From Paenibacillaceae bacterium (GTDB lineage Bacteria > Bacillota > Bacilli > Paenibacillales > NBRC-103111), in NCBI GenBank assembly GCA_029256185.1, contig JAQSYI010000011.1, positions 221,272 through 285,271 on the forward strand: DNA of 64,000 bases, given 5' to 3'. The notes beneath the pieces were generated by a model. It made no database searches. It was not told the DNA's origin and saw only the letters and a program-made list of their open reading frames with translations. Each line of letters begins with the position of its first letter. Within the stretch, counting starts at the first letter, position 1. This document shows positions 1 to 8,686 of the stretch, in pieces. The translations under genes were made by a program, and so were the position numbers.

Positions 1-1
1 C

Positions 2-862
2 GGCTGCTCGGTTTCCATGGGAATAGGCAGGCCGGTGGATGAATTCGTGCAGGCGGGGAGGAGCTTCCGGGAGGCGCGGCGTGCCTTGCGGCAAAAGCCG
101 GTGTTTGCCCGGGGCGCTGTTGTGCGGTTTCAGGATTCGGAGAAGCACAACGCTTCCGGCCGTTTTCTGAAGAATGACGATCTGGAATATATCCTGAAGA
201 ATCTCAGGTCGGGAGATATTGCGCTGTGCATAGCGAAGACGGATGAAGTGATTGATGTTATGACCGGGGAACGGGTGGATACGGCGGTTTTCTTCCATTT
301 TTTCCGGCGGCTGTTGAATTTGATCAGTTATACTCTGTCGGAGATGGGCTACAACACCGAAGCGGTGCTGGGGAACGAAGCTGAACTGGAAGCGGCGCTG
401 ATGCGGCATGACGAGCAGGAGGAGATCAAGCAGTGGCTTCAGGGCATGTTCGCGGCAATCGGCAGGATGATCGGGGAGAAAACCGGCGGCGCGTCCAATG
501 AGCTCATCGACAGGGTCAAGAAATATATGGATGAGCATTACGGGGCCGATCTGTCTGTAACGGAGATTGCGGATAAGGTGTATCTGCACCCCCACTACCT
601 GGGGAAGCTGTTCAAAAAAACCGAGGGCATAACATGGAATGAGTATCTCACCAAGGTGCGTATGGAAAAAGCCAGGGAAATGGTGCTCACCACCCATATG
701 AAGGTAGCGGAAATTGCCGAAGCGGTAGGGCTGGGCAGCTCCCAGTATTTCATCTATTGCTTCAAGAATGCGTATGGCATCACTCCCAAGAAAATGCGGG
801 AAAGCTCCTCTGCCGATCTATGGGGGGGAGATGAGAAGAACAACGAAAAACCTGAAGAATGA
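2..862 (+). CDS. Response regulator, YesN/AraC type, C-terminal part (5' truncated)
   Basis: The reading frame is already open at the window edge, so the gene starts upstream; the first internal ATG at 17 is not its start. The visible ~285 residues end in a two-helix-turn-helix AraC DNA-binding domain (roughly residues 165-265 of the visible part) with the typical 'YLGKLFKK' and 'YFIYCFKNAYGITPKKMR' segments. The part before it resembles the linker that follows the receiver domain in YesN-like regulators ('SVSMGIGRP' near the edge). Family knowledge: such proteins pair with a YesM sensor kinase and activate carbohydrate genes. It ends 12 bp before the GH130 gene, so the two are probably co-transcribed. 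A receiver domain cannot be confirmed because it would lie outside the window. Confidence 0.8.
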   Translation, partial: GCSVSMGIGRPVDEFVQAGRSFREARRALRQKPVFARGAVVRFQDSEKHNASGRFLKNDDLEYILKNLRSGDIALCIAKTDEVIDVMTGERVDTAVFFHFFRRLLNLISYTLSEMGYNTEAVLGNEAELEAALMRHDEQEEIKQWLQGMFAAIGRMIGEKTGGASNELIDRVKKYMDEHYGADLSVTEIADKVYLHPHYLGKLFKKTEGITWNEYLTKVRMEKAREMVLTTHMKVAEIAEAVGLGSSQYFIYCFKNAYGITPKKMRESSSADLWGGDEKNNEKPEE

Positions 863-874
863 GGCGGACAAAAA

Positions 875-1789
875 ATGAACAGCAGAATGTTGTCGAAATA
901 CCCGGGGAATCCGGTTATGGCTCCTGCCATGATGCCGCAGGAGGTTCTCTATACCTTCAATCCCGGGGCGATCCGGTACAAGGACGAATATATTCTGATG
1001 ATGGACGTGACCACCCTGGATGATGTTCACCGCATCTGGATCGCCAGAAGCAAGGACGGGTACCGCTTTGTACCCGACGAGAAGCCTGTGGACTGGCCCG
1101 CTCCCGATCCCGATCACCCGGAAGCCAACACCTATGATCCGAGAATCACCCGCATGGGAGAGGATTATTATATCCTCTACGCCAGCGACCTGTCCCAGAA
1201 TGATGTAAGAGTAGGCATTCTTCATACGCGGGATTTCGTGTCCTTCCGGCGGGTGAGTACGGCCAGCGAACTGGGCAACCGCAACGGCGCGCTGTTCCCG
1301 GAGCAGGGCAACGGCCTGTATATGAGGCTGGACCGGCCCTTCGGCAATGAGCAGAGCCCTTGCTACATGTGGATTAGCTATTCCCCCGATCTGGTGTTCT
1401 GGGGCAAGAGCAAGCCGCTTACGTACCGGGGGCAGCCGTTCCGCGACGGGTTCAAGATGGGAGCGGGGGCGGTTCCCATCCGGACGGACAAGGGCTGGCT
1501 GGAAATCTATCATACGGTTTCCCAGACCTGCAACGGCTTTATCTACCGTTTGAAGGCTTGTTTGTTGGACTTGGACGATCCATCCGTGGTGATTGGCTTT
1601 ACCAAGGATTTTGTGCTGTGGCCGGAGCATGACTATGAAATGGCGGGAAGAGTGGGTAATGTGGTATTCACCTGCAACGCGCTCGCGGAGCAGGACGGGA
1701 CGCTCAAGATCTACTATGGCGCGGCGGATACCAATATCGGTCTGGCGGAAGGGCATGTGGACCGGTTAGTGGAGGCTTGTCTGGCTTAA
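875..1789 (+). CDS. Glycoside hydrolase family 130 protein (mannoside phosphorylase/hydrolase-like)
   Basis: The 304-residue protein has the five-bladed beta-propeller signature of GH130: 'FNPGAIRYKDEYILM' near residue 28, 'YDPRITRMGEDYYILYA' near 89 (the Asp matches the catalytic acid of the family), 'KMGAGAVPIRTDKGWLEIYH' near 190, and 'YYGAADTNIGLAEG' at the C-terminus. The family phosphorolyses or hydrolyses beta-1,2- or beta-1,4-linked mannosides; the subfamily, and therefore phosphorylase versus hydrolase, cannot be decided by eye. There is no signal peptide, so it acts in the cytoplasm on imported oligosaccharides. The weak purine-rich ribosome site and the 12-bp gap to the YesN-like gene suggest translational coupling at the end of an operon whose other genes lie outside the window. 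Confidence 0.85.
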   Translation: MNSRMLSKYPGNPVMAPAMMPQEVLYTFNPGAIRYKDEYILMMDVTTLDDVHRIWIARSKDGYRFVPDEKPVDWPAPDPDHPEANTYDPRITRMGEDYYILYASDLSQNDVRVGILHTRDFVSFRRVSTASELGNRNGALFPEQGNGLYMRLDRPFGNEQSPCYMWISYSPDLVFWGKSKPLTYRGQPFRDGFKMGAGAVPIRTDKGWLEIYHTVSQTCNGFIYRLKACLLDLDDPSVVIGFTKDFVLWPEHDYEMAGRVGNVVFTCNALAEQDGTLKIYYGAADTNIGLAEGHVDRLVEACLA

Positions 1790-1803
1790 TGGGGCGGCCG
1801 CGC

Positions 1804-1897
1804 GAATGAACCCGGCAGCACCTAATGAACCAGCAGCTCCAATGAACCCGACACCTAATGAAGCGGGCAGCTCCAATGAACCCGACAGCGCCTAATG
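1804..1897 (+). repeat. Degenerate short repeats after the GH130 gene
   Basis: About five imperfect copies of a 15-20 bp unit related to 'AATGAACCCGACAGC' lie between the GH130 stop codon and the terminator. No coding potential is visible. Comparable degenerate arrays recur in other intergenic gaps of this window. Confidence 0.55.
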
Positions 1898-1950
1898 GAG
1901 TTGTCCGGCATTCCTCTGTGAGGGGCGAAACAGGTAGAGGTTCTTCGCAT

Positions 1951-1992
1951 CATCTTAGGCCGTCTTCCCTTTGGGGAGGACGGCCTAAGATG
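1951..1992. terminator. Bidirectional hairpin terminator between GH130 and cidB
   Basis: A perfect 14-bp stem (1951-1964 with 1979-1992) continues inward as TTCCC pairing with GGGGA around a very small loop. It lies between two convergent genes, 2 bp beyond the cidB stop codon, so it can end transcription from both sides. No long T-tract is present. Confidence 0.75.
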
Positions 1993-1993
1993 T

Positions 1994-2674
1994 CTACAGA
2001 ATGAACTGAATGATCCATGGGGCGGTGCATAAGGTGAAGAAGGCGGTGAGGATCATCGCTACCGTAGAGATGGAGCCGGATACGGAGCTTAGCTCGAAGG
2101 CCTTGGTTGTGCCAATAGCATGCGCGCTTGTACCCAGCAGCACGCCATGGGCAACGGCATTCTTGAACCGGAAGAAGCGGATGACCAACGGGCCCAGCAC
2201 CATGCCCAGCACCCCGGTGAACAGCACGAATACCGCGGTAATGGCAGGAATCCCGCCGATATATTCCGATACGACAACCGCGATGGGAGTAGTGGCGGAG
2301 CGCGGCACCATGCTGTCGATAATCTCCAGGTTCAGATTCAGGCTCTTGGCGATCCAGGCGGAGGTGGCGATTGCGGCAGTGGAACCGGCCAGCACACTGA
2401 TCAGAATAGGCACAGCATGCTTTTTGAACACGTCCCGGTTCTTATACAGAGGAACAGCCAGCGCCACCGTGGCGGGGCCGATCATATCGCTTAGATAATG
2501 AGTGCCGGAATGATAGGTATCATAAGGAACCTGGCTCAGCACCAGAATCAGGATCACAATAACAGGCGTCAGCACAACCGGAGTGAACATCACCCTGGGG
2601 AATTTGCGGTAGAAACGCTTGCTGGTGGCATAGACGGCCACGGTCGCCAGCAAGCAGATTAACGGGATCATCAT
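1994..2674 (-). CDS. cidB: CidB/LrgB family membrane protein (holin-antiholin partner)
   Basis: The 226-residue, very hydrophobic protein shows the LrgB/CidB pattern: about six to seven membrane segments and the conserved 'SMVPRSATTPIAVVVSEYIGG' region near residues 120-140, followed by 'GVLLGTSAHAIGTTKAFEL'. Family knowledge: CidB/LrgB works with the small CidA/LrgA protein in control of murein hydrolase activity, cell death and, in several Firmicutes, export or import of small overflow metabolites such as pyruvate. The start overlaps the cidA stop by 4 bp (ATGA arrangement), so the pair is translationally coupled. The divergent LysR gene favours the cid rather than the lrg type; the lrg system is normally controlled by LytSR. 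Confidence 0.9.
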   Translation of the reverse strand: MMIPLICLLATVAVYATSKRFYRKFPRVMFTPVVLTPVIVILILVLSQVPYDTYHSGTHYLSDMIGPATVALAVPLYKNRDVFKKHAVPILISVLAGSTAAIATSAWIAKSLNLNLEIIDSMVPRSATTPIAVVVSEYIGGIPAITAVFVLFTGVLGMVLGPLVIRFFRFKNAVAHGVLLGTSAHAIGTTKAFELSSVSGSISTVAMILTAFFTLCTAPWIIQFIL

Positions 2675-3048
2675 AGCTGCTGCTTCCCTTCCCGGCCGGA
2701 CAGCTTCTCTGCCAGCAGGCCTGTCACGATCATCACTATCAGGATGCTGATCACAATTGCGGCGGCGATCCGCAAGCCGCTGTCCAGCAGCATCTCCTTG
2801 TATTCAATCACGCCTACTACCGGCGGTATGAAGAACAGCAGCATCTCCGCCAACAGCCACTTGGAACCTACATCAATCCATTCCAGCTTGACAATCTTGA
2901 ATTGAAGCAGCAAGAACAATATAATAATGCCCACGATACTGCCGGGAACCGGCAGATGCAGCGCGTCGGTTATCCAGTTGATCAAGATGGAAAAAACGAT
3001 AAAGCACATCACTTGGCCCACAACCTTGAAAAAAGCGGCCATTTGCAA
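2671..3048 (-). CDS. cidA: CidA/LrgA family holin-like protein
   Basis: The 125-residue protein has four predicted membrane helices and a short charged tail, the size and layout of CidA/LrgA. The motif 'LHLPVPGSIVGIIILFLLL' near residues 30-48 is the family signature. It is the first gene of a two-gene operon with cidB. A GGGAGG ribosome site lies just upstream on the minus strand. Family knowledge: CidA oligomerises in the membrane like a phage holin. It shares a 185-bp intergenic region with the divergent LysR gene, so expression is probably set by that regulator in response to carbon overflow or acetate, as in Staphylococcus and Bacillus. Confidence 0.9.
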   Translation of the reverse strand: MQMAAFFKVVGQVMCFIVFSILINWITDALHLPVPGSIVGIIILFLLLQFKIVKLEWIDVGSKWLLAEMLLFFIPPVVGVIEYKEMLLDSGLRIAAAIVISILIVMIVTGLLAEKLSGREGKQQL

Positions 3049-3155
3049 TCCCTCCCAAAGCTTGCCGGCTCCGGCTCCTCCGGCTTATGTCACTGGCTTT
3101 TTTGCTGGCGGCGCTTGAAGCCGCGTCATCAATTTCTGTTAATGAAAGTGTACAC

Positions 3156-3215
3156 CAAGTCTTTTCATTGGTAAAATGAATGGATTGAATCATTTTCATT
3201 CCATTTGTCTATAGT
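3156..3215. promoter_or_regulatory. Divergent cidA/cidR control region with TTCATT boxes
   Basis: The intergenic stretch contains an inverted repeat TTCATT-N5-AATGAA (3164-3180) with the spacing of a LysR half-site pair, followed by another TTCATT copy near 3196-3201. This is a candidate operator for the LysR protein encoded next door. The assignment is inference from position and symmetry. Confidence 0.4.
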
Positions 3216-3233
3216 TGAGAGGGAGCGGTCTGG

Positions 3234-4127
3234 ATGGATATCCGCCATATGCAATATGTTCTTGAGCTGGCCCGTTACAGGAACTTTACGAAGGCCGCGG
3301 CTGCGCTGCACATTACTCAACCTACTTTAAGCAAAGCGATCAAGGGCTTGGAGGACGAATTGGGAGTGGAGCTTTTTACAAGGGAGGGCAAGCGGGTCGA
3401 GCTGACGGATGCAGGCAGAGCCATCACGGGTCAGGCGGATAATATCATCGAATCCTTCCGCAACCTGACCAGGGAATTATCGGATCTCACTAATCTGAAT
3501 AAGGGAGTCATCCACCTTGGCCTGCCGCCGATGGCCGGCTCCAGCTTCTTTCCCCAGATCATCCGCAATTTCAGACGGCAATACCCGGGGCTTGTTATCC
3601 AGACTGTGGAGGATGGCGGCAAAAAGCTGGAGATGAAGGTAGCCGAGGGGAAGCTGGATGTAGGCGTAGTGCTTCTGCCGGTGGACAAGGAGAAATTCCA
3701 TTCCTTCACGGTTGTGAATGAAAGCATGAAGCTGCTGGTCCACCCGGACCATCCTTTGGCGGGGAGAACACGCGCGTCTTTGGCGGAACTGGCCGGGGAC
3801 TCCTTTATCCTCTTCCGGGAGGAATTCTCCCTCCACAACCGGATCATTGAAGAATGCATCCGCGTCGGCTTCCATCCGGAGGTATTGTATGAAAGCTCGC
3901 AGTGGGATTTCATCTATGAGATGGCGGCTTCCGGCTTAGGCGTGGCTCTTCTGCCCGAAACCATCTGCCGCATCCTGGATCATAGCCGTGTCCGCATCCT
4001 GGAGCTGGAGGACCCGGTTATTCCCTGGCATCTGGGCATGATATGGAGGAGGAAGAGCTATCTGTCCTTCGCCGCGCGGGAATGGATCAGATTCACCCGG
4101 GAGATATTCGAGGGAAGGCAGCCATGA
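3234..4127 (+). CDS. cidR: LysR-type regulator, CidR/YwbI-like
   Basis: The 297-residue protein has the LysR helix-turn-helix at residues 1-60 ('FTKAAAALHITQPTLSKAIK') and a substrate-binding domain of periplasmic-protein fold from about residue 90 to the end. Length is normal for the family. The ATG at 3234 follows a GAGAGGGAG ribosome site. It is transcribed away from cidA-cidB across a 185-bp shared promoter region, the arrangement seen for cidR (Staphylococcus) and ywbI (Bacillus), so it most likely activates cidAB. The inducer cannot be read from sequence; acetate- or acetoin-linked signals are known in relatives. Confidence 0.85.
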   Translation: MDIRHMQYVLELARYRNFTKAAAALHITQPTLSKAIKGLEDELGVELFTREGKRVELTDAGRAITGQADNIIESFRNLTRELSDLTNLNKGVIHLGLPPMAGSSFFPQIIRNFRRQYPGLVIQTVEDGGKKLEMKVAEGKLDVGVVLLPVDKEKFHSFTVVNESMKLLVHPDHPLAGRTRASLAELAGDSFILFREEFSLHNRIIEECIRVGFHPEVLYESSQWDFIYEMAASGLGVALLPETICRILDHSRVRILELEDPVIPWHLGMIWRRKSYLSFAAREWIRFTREIFEGRQP

Positions 4128-4197
4128 TGCCTGAGAGGAAAGTTTTGGAATTTGAGAGGGACAGCTATGGAGCTTGAGAGGGGAATTATGGAATTTG

Positions 4198-4388
4198 AAT
4201 AGAGGAACAAAATTCCCTTATTTCGTTGCCCGGGGTGGAAAAAAGGGAATAAGGCCCTCCGTTTTCCCTTATTGCCGGTTCAACGCCCTCAGAAAGGGGG
4301 AGAAAGGGGAAATAGCGGAAAAAACCTTCCCTTATGGGCAGCAACGGGCTGCTGGAGAGGATAATAAGGGAAAACGGGTTCCCTTATT
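4198..4388. repeat. Four-palindrome element, variant subfamily (AATAAGGGAA arms)
   Basis: Four palindromes with arms close to AATAAGGGAA and TTCCCTTATT and 5-12 bp loops lie at 4198-4222, 4248-4273, 4311-4336 and 4363-4388. Spacers are 25, 37 and 26 bp, so the layout is short-long-short, as in the TAACGGAAA elements elsewhere in this window, and the total length (191 bp) is nearly the same. The third palindrome has a left arm AATAGCGGAA that matches the other subfamily, which links the two. The open frame across it has no protein-like features. Confidence 0.75.
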
Positions 4389-4439
4389 TATATATAGGTA
4401 AATAGTGGTGTAGGCTATCCGAAGGTGGATATCCAACGC

Positions 4440-4493
4440 TGCACATCCAGCGCCGGTTGAGCTTGTGTGGCTCCAAACGGCGCTGGATGTGCA
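4440..4493. repeat. 15-bp perfect inverted repeat
   Basis: Positions 4440-4454 pair perfectly with 4479-4493 across a 24-base loop (arm GCACATCCAGCGCC plus one T-A pair). There is no T-tract. It lies in a gene-free gap between cidR and the convergent PilZ-fusion gene. Confidence 0.6.
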
Positions 4494-4611
4494 TGATTAC
4501 GGGTTGCTTGTGCCACCAACGATGCTTCTCGCTAGGCACACTGTCTGCATTACAGCAACGCCGTTCGAGTTGGCCTTAAAGCGTCCTTCCTACGTTAGCG
4601 CCGCTCACGCC

Positions 4612-4673
4612 AGACTAACTGTCGGCGTGACAGCGCCGCCGCTTGCGCTAGACTAACTGTCCCCCGTGACAGC
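4612..4673 (+). repeat. Two direct repeats in the cidR/PilZ-fusion gap
   Basis: 'AGACTAACTGTC' followed by a short variable part and 'CGTGACAGC' occurs at 4612-4634 and again at 4650-4673. The repeats lie just beyond the stop codon of the minus-strand dehydrogenase-PilZ gene. Function unknown. Confidence 0.5.
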
Positions 4674-4686
4674 AGCGCAGCCTGTG

Positions 4687-5955
4687 TTACTCCCGGTGGC
4701 GGCTGATGTAGTCCTCCAGCCTGATCCGGGTATAGGGCGGAAGACCGGACAGCATGCAGCCGTATCGGAACATGCCCTCCTTGGACTCGATGCGGATAAT
4801 CTTCCCGGTAATCGGAGGCAGGGAAGCTTCCTGCGGGAAGTGGATGACAATAAACATATCCTGGGCCAGCGGTGCCGGTGAACTGATTTGCAGTCCTCCC
4901 TCCGAGAGATCCTGGAGTGTGCCTTCGATAGTTTGGCCGGAGAAACTGCCCTCTTGCTGCCATTGGTAAACCGACAGATGCAGCTTGATTCCCAGGTTGA
5001 TGCGGGTATTGCGGCGCCGCTCTGGGCTTTCCTCAGGGATTGCGGAAGCGTCTGAAGATGAATGAAATTTGGTGATCGCAAGCTTCATCCATTCCTCATA
5101 GCATTGCACGACGGAAGAGAGATCCTGATCTCCCAGCCCTTTGGCCAGACCCATCTGGAAAACCGAGGCCGCCGAATGCAGCATGGGTGAAGGGAGCTGG
5201 AAGCCTGCGGTAAGCTTCTGGGCAAGCTGCAGGTCCTTCAGCATCAGGGCAGTGGAGAACTGGTTGCTGAAGTCGCGGTTAATGATTTTGGTTCCCTTCA
5301 GCTCTGCTTGTCGGCTGTTGGCCCCGCCGGAGAGAACGATTTCAAGAAACTTTTCGGCGTCCAGTCCCGCTTTGGCAGCCATGGAGAGACCTTCCATGAG
5401 GCCGATGGCATTGATCCCAACGATGGTGTTGTGGGCAAGCTTGGCATATGAGCCGGCTCCGGAAGGACCCAGATACAGAGCTTTGCTCCCCAGCACCTCG
5501 AACAGCTCCGTGTTCCGGTTGAAAACCTCCTCCTTGCCTCCCACCATGAATACCAGAGTTCCTGCCTCCGCCGCAGGCTTGCTGCCCGTAACGGGGGCAT
5601 CGAGAAAATCCGCCAGATTGGAGTCCAGCGCTTCATAGACCCTTTTGCTGGTATCGGGAGAGACGGTGCTGCAGTCAATGACAGTCAGACCGGGACGGAT
5701 TCCCTCCATAATCCCCTCGGGTCCGAAGACCACATCAAGCAAAGCCTGATCATTGCTGACATTGGTAAATATTACATCCGCTACTCTTGCCACCTGAGCC
5801 GGACTTGCCGCGGCAACGGCTCCCAGCTTCTGGAGCTCCTCCGTTTTGGCGGTGGTTCGATTGTATCCAAACAGGGTATATCCGTTCTTGAGAAGGTTTA
5901 CCGCCATAGGCATGCCCATGGTGCCCAATCCTACAAAACCGATTATTTTCGCCAT
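4687..5955 (-). CDS. 3-hydroxyisobutyrate dehydrogenase-family oxidoreductase fused to a PilZ domain
   Basis: Residues 1-292 form a complete beta-hydroxyacid dehydrogenase: NAD(P)-binding Rossmann motif GLGTMG at 9-14, the substrate motif 'DAPVTGS' at 119-125, and the catalytic Lys in 'GAGSYAKLAHN' near residue 172. After a short Ser/Glu-rich linker, residues 310-420 are a PilZ domain with the c-di-GMP-binding arginines in 'RRRNTR' (313-318) and the DLSEGG motif (349-354). Normal dehydrogenases of this family end near residue 290. The substrate is unknown (3-hydroxyisobutyrate, tartronate semialdehyde and succinate semialdehyde reductases all share this fold). The fusion suggests that a redox reaction is placed under c-di-GMP control. 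The gene is single and divergent from pgi. Confidence 0.88.
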   Translation of the reverse strand: MAKIIGFVGLGTMGMPMAVNLLKNGYTLFGYNRTTAKTEELQKLGAVAAASPAQVARVADVIFTNVSNDQALLDVVFGPEGIMEGIRPGLTVIDCSTVSPDTSKRVYEALDSNLADFLDAPVTGSKPAAEAGTLVFMVGGKEEVFNRNTELFEVLGSKALYLGPSGAGSYAKLAHNTIVGINAIGLMEGLSMAAKAGLDAEKFLEIVLSGGANSRQAELKGTKIINRDFSNQFSTALMLKDLQLAQKLTAGFQLPSPMLHSAASVFQMGLAKGLGDQDLSSVVQCYEEWMKLAITKFHSSSDASAIPEESPERRRNTRINLGIKLHLSVYQWQQEGSFSGQTIEGTLQDLSEGGLQISSPAPLAQDMFIVIHFPQEASLPPITGKIIRIESKEGMFRYGCMLSGLPPYTRIRLEDYISRHRE

Positions 5956-6104
5956 TTCTTGTCACCTCTTGTCCTTATATTAACATGGGATATAAACAGG
6001 TGAAAGTCCCTGCTTGCATTTGAGCCCCGCTATCAGTATTCTTATCATAGATGTAGAACCCGGCCGCGGCAGCGCCCGGAATTTGGAGAAGGAGGCACAT
6101 ACAT

Positions 6105-7457
6105 ATGAATGGAAAATTGCAGTTTGATTACAGCAAAGCGCTAGGCTTTATCGGCCAGCATGAAGTGGACTATCTTGGCGGAGCAGTCCGTGCAGCCCAT
6201 GATGCTCTTCATAATGGCACAGGGGCGGGGGCGGATTACCTGGGCTGGATCGATCTGCCTGTCAACTACGATAAGGATGAGTTCGAGCGGATTACTAAGG
6301 CGGCAGCCAAAATTCAAGCTGACTCCGACGCGCTGGTGGTTATTGGTATCGGCGGTTCCTATCTGGGAGCCAGAGCAGCAATTGAGATGCTGACGCATTC
6401 CTTCTATAATACTCTGCCCAAGGAGCAGCGCAGCACCCCGGAGGTATACTTCGTGGGCAACAACATCAGCTCCACCTATACCTCCCATCTGCTGCAGCTG
6501 CTGGAGGGCAAGGATGTTTCCGTTAACGTGATCTCCAAGTCCGGAACGACCACCGAGCCGGCCATCGCCTTCCGTATCTTCCGCGAGTTCCTGGAGCGCA
6601 AGTACGGAAAGGAAGAAGCGCGCAAGCGCATTTATGCCACTACGGACAAGGCCCGGGGTGCTCTGAAGACGCTGGCGGATGCGGAAGGGTATGAGTCCTT
6701 CGTGATTCCCGATGATGTTGGAGGCCGTTACTCGGTACTGACACCCGTAGGGCTTCTGCCCATCGCAGTGGCAGGCGTGGACATCAGCGCGATCATGCAA
6801 GGTGCGGCAGACGCCCGCGAGGAATACTCAAATCCTTCTCTCGCCGAGAATCAGGCGTACCAGTACGCTGCAGTCCGGAATTCCCTGTACCGCAAGGGCA
6901 AGGGAACGGAAATCCTGGTCAACTACGAGCCGTCCCTCCACTTCGTCTCGGAATGGTGGAAGCAGCTGTTTGGCGAAAGCGAAGGCAAGGACAACAAGGG
7001 GATCTATCCGTCCTCTGTGGATTTCTCCACCGACCTGCATTCCATGGGCCAGTTTATTCAAGAGGGCAGCCGCAACCTGTTCGAAACGGTGATTCAGGTG
7101 GAGGAAGTGCCGTATCATCTGACCATCGGCATTGATGGCGACGATCTGGACGGCCTTAATTTCCTGAGCGGTAAAACCATGGATTTCGTCAACAAAAAAG
7201 CCTTCCAGGGTACCATGCTCGCCCATAGCGACGGAGGGGTTCCCAACCTGATCGTCAATCTGCCCGACATGAGCCCGTATACGTTCGGATACATGGTTTA
7301 TTTCTTCGAGAAGGCTTGCGGCATCAGCGGCTATCTGCTGGGAGTCAATCCATTTGACCAGCCTGGTGTTGAAGCATATAAGAAGAACATGTTTGCATTG
7401 TTGGGCAAGCCCGGCTACGAGAAGGAGAAGGAAGAGCTGGAAGCACGCCTCAATTAA
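6105..7457 (+). CDS. pgi: Glucose-6-phosphate isomerase
   Basis: The 450-residue protein has the SIS-fold signatures of bacterial PGI: '[15 protein letters not shown]' near residue 82, '[16 protein letters not shown]' near 144, '[16 protein letters not shown]' near 203, and the C-terminal '[18 protein letters not shown]' stretch carrying the active-site Lys. It interconverts glucose-6-phosphate and fructose-6-phosphate in the cytoplasm. Length equals that of other Firmicute enzymes. A strong AAGGAGG lies 9 bp before the ATG at 6105, and a strong terminator follows, so it is probably monocistronic. Confidence 0.97.
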   Translation: MNGKLQFDYSKALGFIGQHEVDYLGGAVRAAHDALHNGTGAGADYLGWIDLPVNYDKDEFERITKAAAKIQADSDALVVIGIGGSYLGARAAIEMLTHSFYNTLPKEQRSTPEVYFVGNNISSTYTSHLLQLLEGKDVSVNVISKSGTTTEPAIAFRIFREFLERKYGKEEARKRIYATTDKARGALKTLADAEGYESFVIPDDVGGRYSVLTPVGLLPIAVAGVDISAIMQGAADAREEYSNPSLAENQAYQYAAVRNSLYRKGKGTEILVNYEPSLHFVSEWWKQLFGESEGKDNKGIYPSSVDFSTDLHSMGQFIQEGSRNLFETVIQVEEVPYHLTIGIDGDDLDGLNFLSGKTMDFVNKKAFQGTMLAHSDGGVPNLIVNLPDMSPYTFGYMVYFFEKACGISGYLLGVNPFDQPGVEAYKKNMFALLGKPGYEKEKEELEARLN

Positions 7458-7498
7458 TCAAATATCCTTATCCGTCCGATGCTGATTGGGACGGTTTC

Positions 7499-7536
7499 AA
7501 AACGGCTTTCTCTGTTCAACAGAGAAAGCCGTTTTT
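7499..7536 (+). terminator. Rho-independent terminator of pgi
   Basis: A near-perfect 18-bp palindrome AAAACGGCTTTCTCTGTT and its complement with a one-base centre ends in TTTTT. It begins 42 bp beyond the pgi stop codon. Confidence 0.92.
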
Positions 7537-7645
7537 GCGAATAGTGGAGGTCTTAGAAGCAGGCAAGAAAGATTTTAACAAAAAATTATTTTAAATTGGA
7601 TGAATATGGGAGAAGATTTAGAATGACAACGTCGAATATTTCCTT

Positions 7646-7809
7646 TAGGGTGTGTATGAAAACTCCGTGGGGAGCAGATTTAGTCGAATTTACGTTTCTG
7701 GCAAGGCGCTTTTGTGCAGGCGTACCGGGGTACGTCAAGCGAAAGCAACGAAGCTAGGGGCGAAAAGGCGGCGAAAGATGCCCTCAAGCGAGTTTTCAGA
7801 CACGCCCTA
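7646..7809 (+). mobile_element. MITE-like element, copy 1
   Basis: A 164-bp non-coding element starts TAGGGTGTGTATGAAAACTC and ends with the inverted complement GAGTTTTCAGACACGCCCTA (18 of 20 positions match). TA at both outer ends suggests a TA target duplication. The inside carries 'TTTCTGGCAAGGCGCTTTTG' and 'GGGGCGAAAAGGCGG' as in four other copies in this window. It lies between pgi and yigZ. There is no transposase gene. Confidence 0.85.
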
Positions 7810-8014
7810 GGATAAAATTGAACATTGTAATTTATGTGAGGAAACATGACGCTATCAGCCGGGTGAAGAAGTGATTGAACGGATTGATAGCATACATATC
7901 ATCAATTGTGCAAGATATGTCACAAATATAAGCTCATTTGCATATAGAAATCCGGGCGCTTCTATGCTAGAATGCTTTAAAGCGACTCTATACGACGAAG
8001 GTGGATGACTCTGG

Positions 8015-8650
8015 ATGCTAGCGCATTACAAGACCGTCAAACAATGGGGTTCTGCTGAGATTGTAATCAAGAAGTCACGTTTTATCGGTCAGGCCAGGCC
8101 GGTTGCCTCGGAGGAGGAGGCCATTGCCTTCATTGAATCGGTGAAAAGGGAGCACTGGTCGGCTACACATAACTGTTCGGCATATATGATTGGGGAACGG
8201 GATCAGATCCAGAAGGCCAGTGATGACGGGGAGCCTAGCGGTACTGCAGGCAAGCCCATTCTGGAGGTAATCCGGAATCAGGGCTTGAAGAATGTTGCCG
8301 TGGTGGTTACCCGCTATTTCGGAGGCATTATGCTGGGAGCCGGCGGTTTAATCCGGGCCTATACAGATGGAGCGGTTACGGGAATTGCGGCGGCAGTTCC
8401 GGTTCGCAAGGTGCTGCATCGTGAGATTCTGGTTTCGATTGACTATACATGGCTTGGCAAAGTAGAGAATGAGCTGAGAAGCCGGGGTACACTGCAGGGA
8501 GAGACAGAATTTACCGACAAGGTGACTCTGTTGTGCAAGCCCACGGGGGAGGAGGCCGACCAGTTCGTTTTATGGATGACAGATTTGACCCAGGGTCAAT
8601 GTGTGATTCATCAAGGCGAAACGGTTTATATCGATCATCATGAAATTTAA
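8015..8650 (+). CDS. yigZ: YigZ/IMPACT family protein
   Basis: The 211-residue protein matches the UPF0029/IMPACT family: 'SRFIGQARPV' near residue 22, the signature region 'SDDGEPSGTAGKPILEVI' near 70, and 'VVVTRYFGGIMLGAGGLIRAY' near 97, followed by a C-terminal ferredoxin-like DUF1949 domain. Relatives (YigZ, B. subtilis YvyE, eukaryotic IMPACT) are linked to translation control, but the bacterial role is unclear. The start is supported by AAGGTGG 9 bp upstream. It ends 36 bp before the TetR gene and is probably co-transcribed with it. Confidence 0.93.
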   Translation: MLAHYKTVKQWGSAEIVIKKSRFIGQARPVASEEEAIAFIESVKREHWSATHNCSAYMIGERDQIQKASDDGEPSGTAGKPILEVIRNQGLKNVAVVVTRYFGGIMLGAGGLIRAYTDGAVTGIAAAVPVRKVLHREILVSIDYTWLGKVENELRSRGTLQGETEFTDKVTLLCKPTGEEADQFVLWMTDLTQGQCVIHQGETVYIDHHEI

Positions 8651-8686
8651 ACATAGAAGATCGAGGAGAAAGCGAGTGGAGAGAAT

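Noticed and set aside
818..1756. Long minus-strand open frame opposite the GH130 gene
   Set aside because: Antisense shadow of a well-supported gene; composition is not protein-like.
4174..4401. 75-residue frame across the variant four-palindrome element
   Set aside because: The frame follows the palindromes ('KFPYF', 'PYCRF', 'TFPYG') and has no ribosome site.
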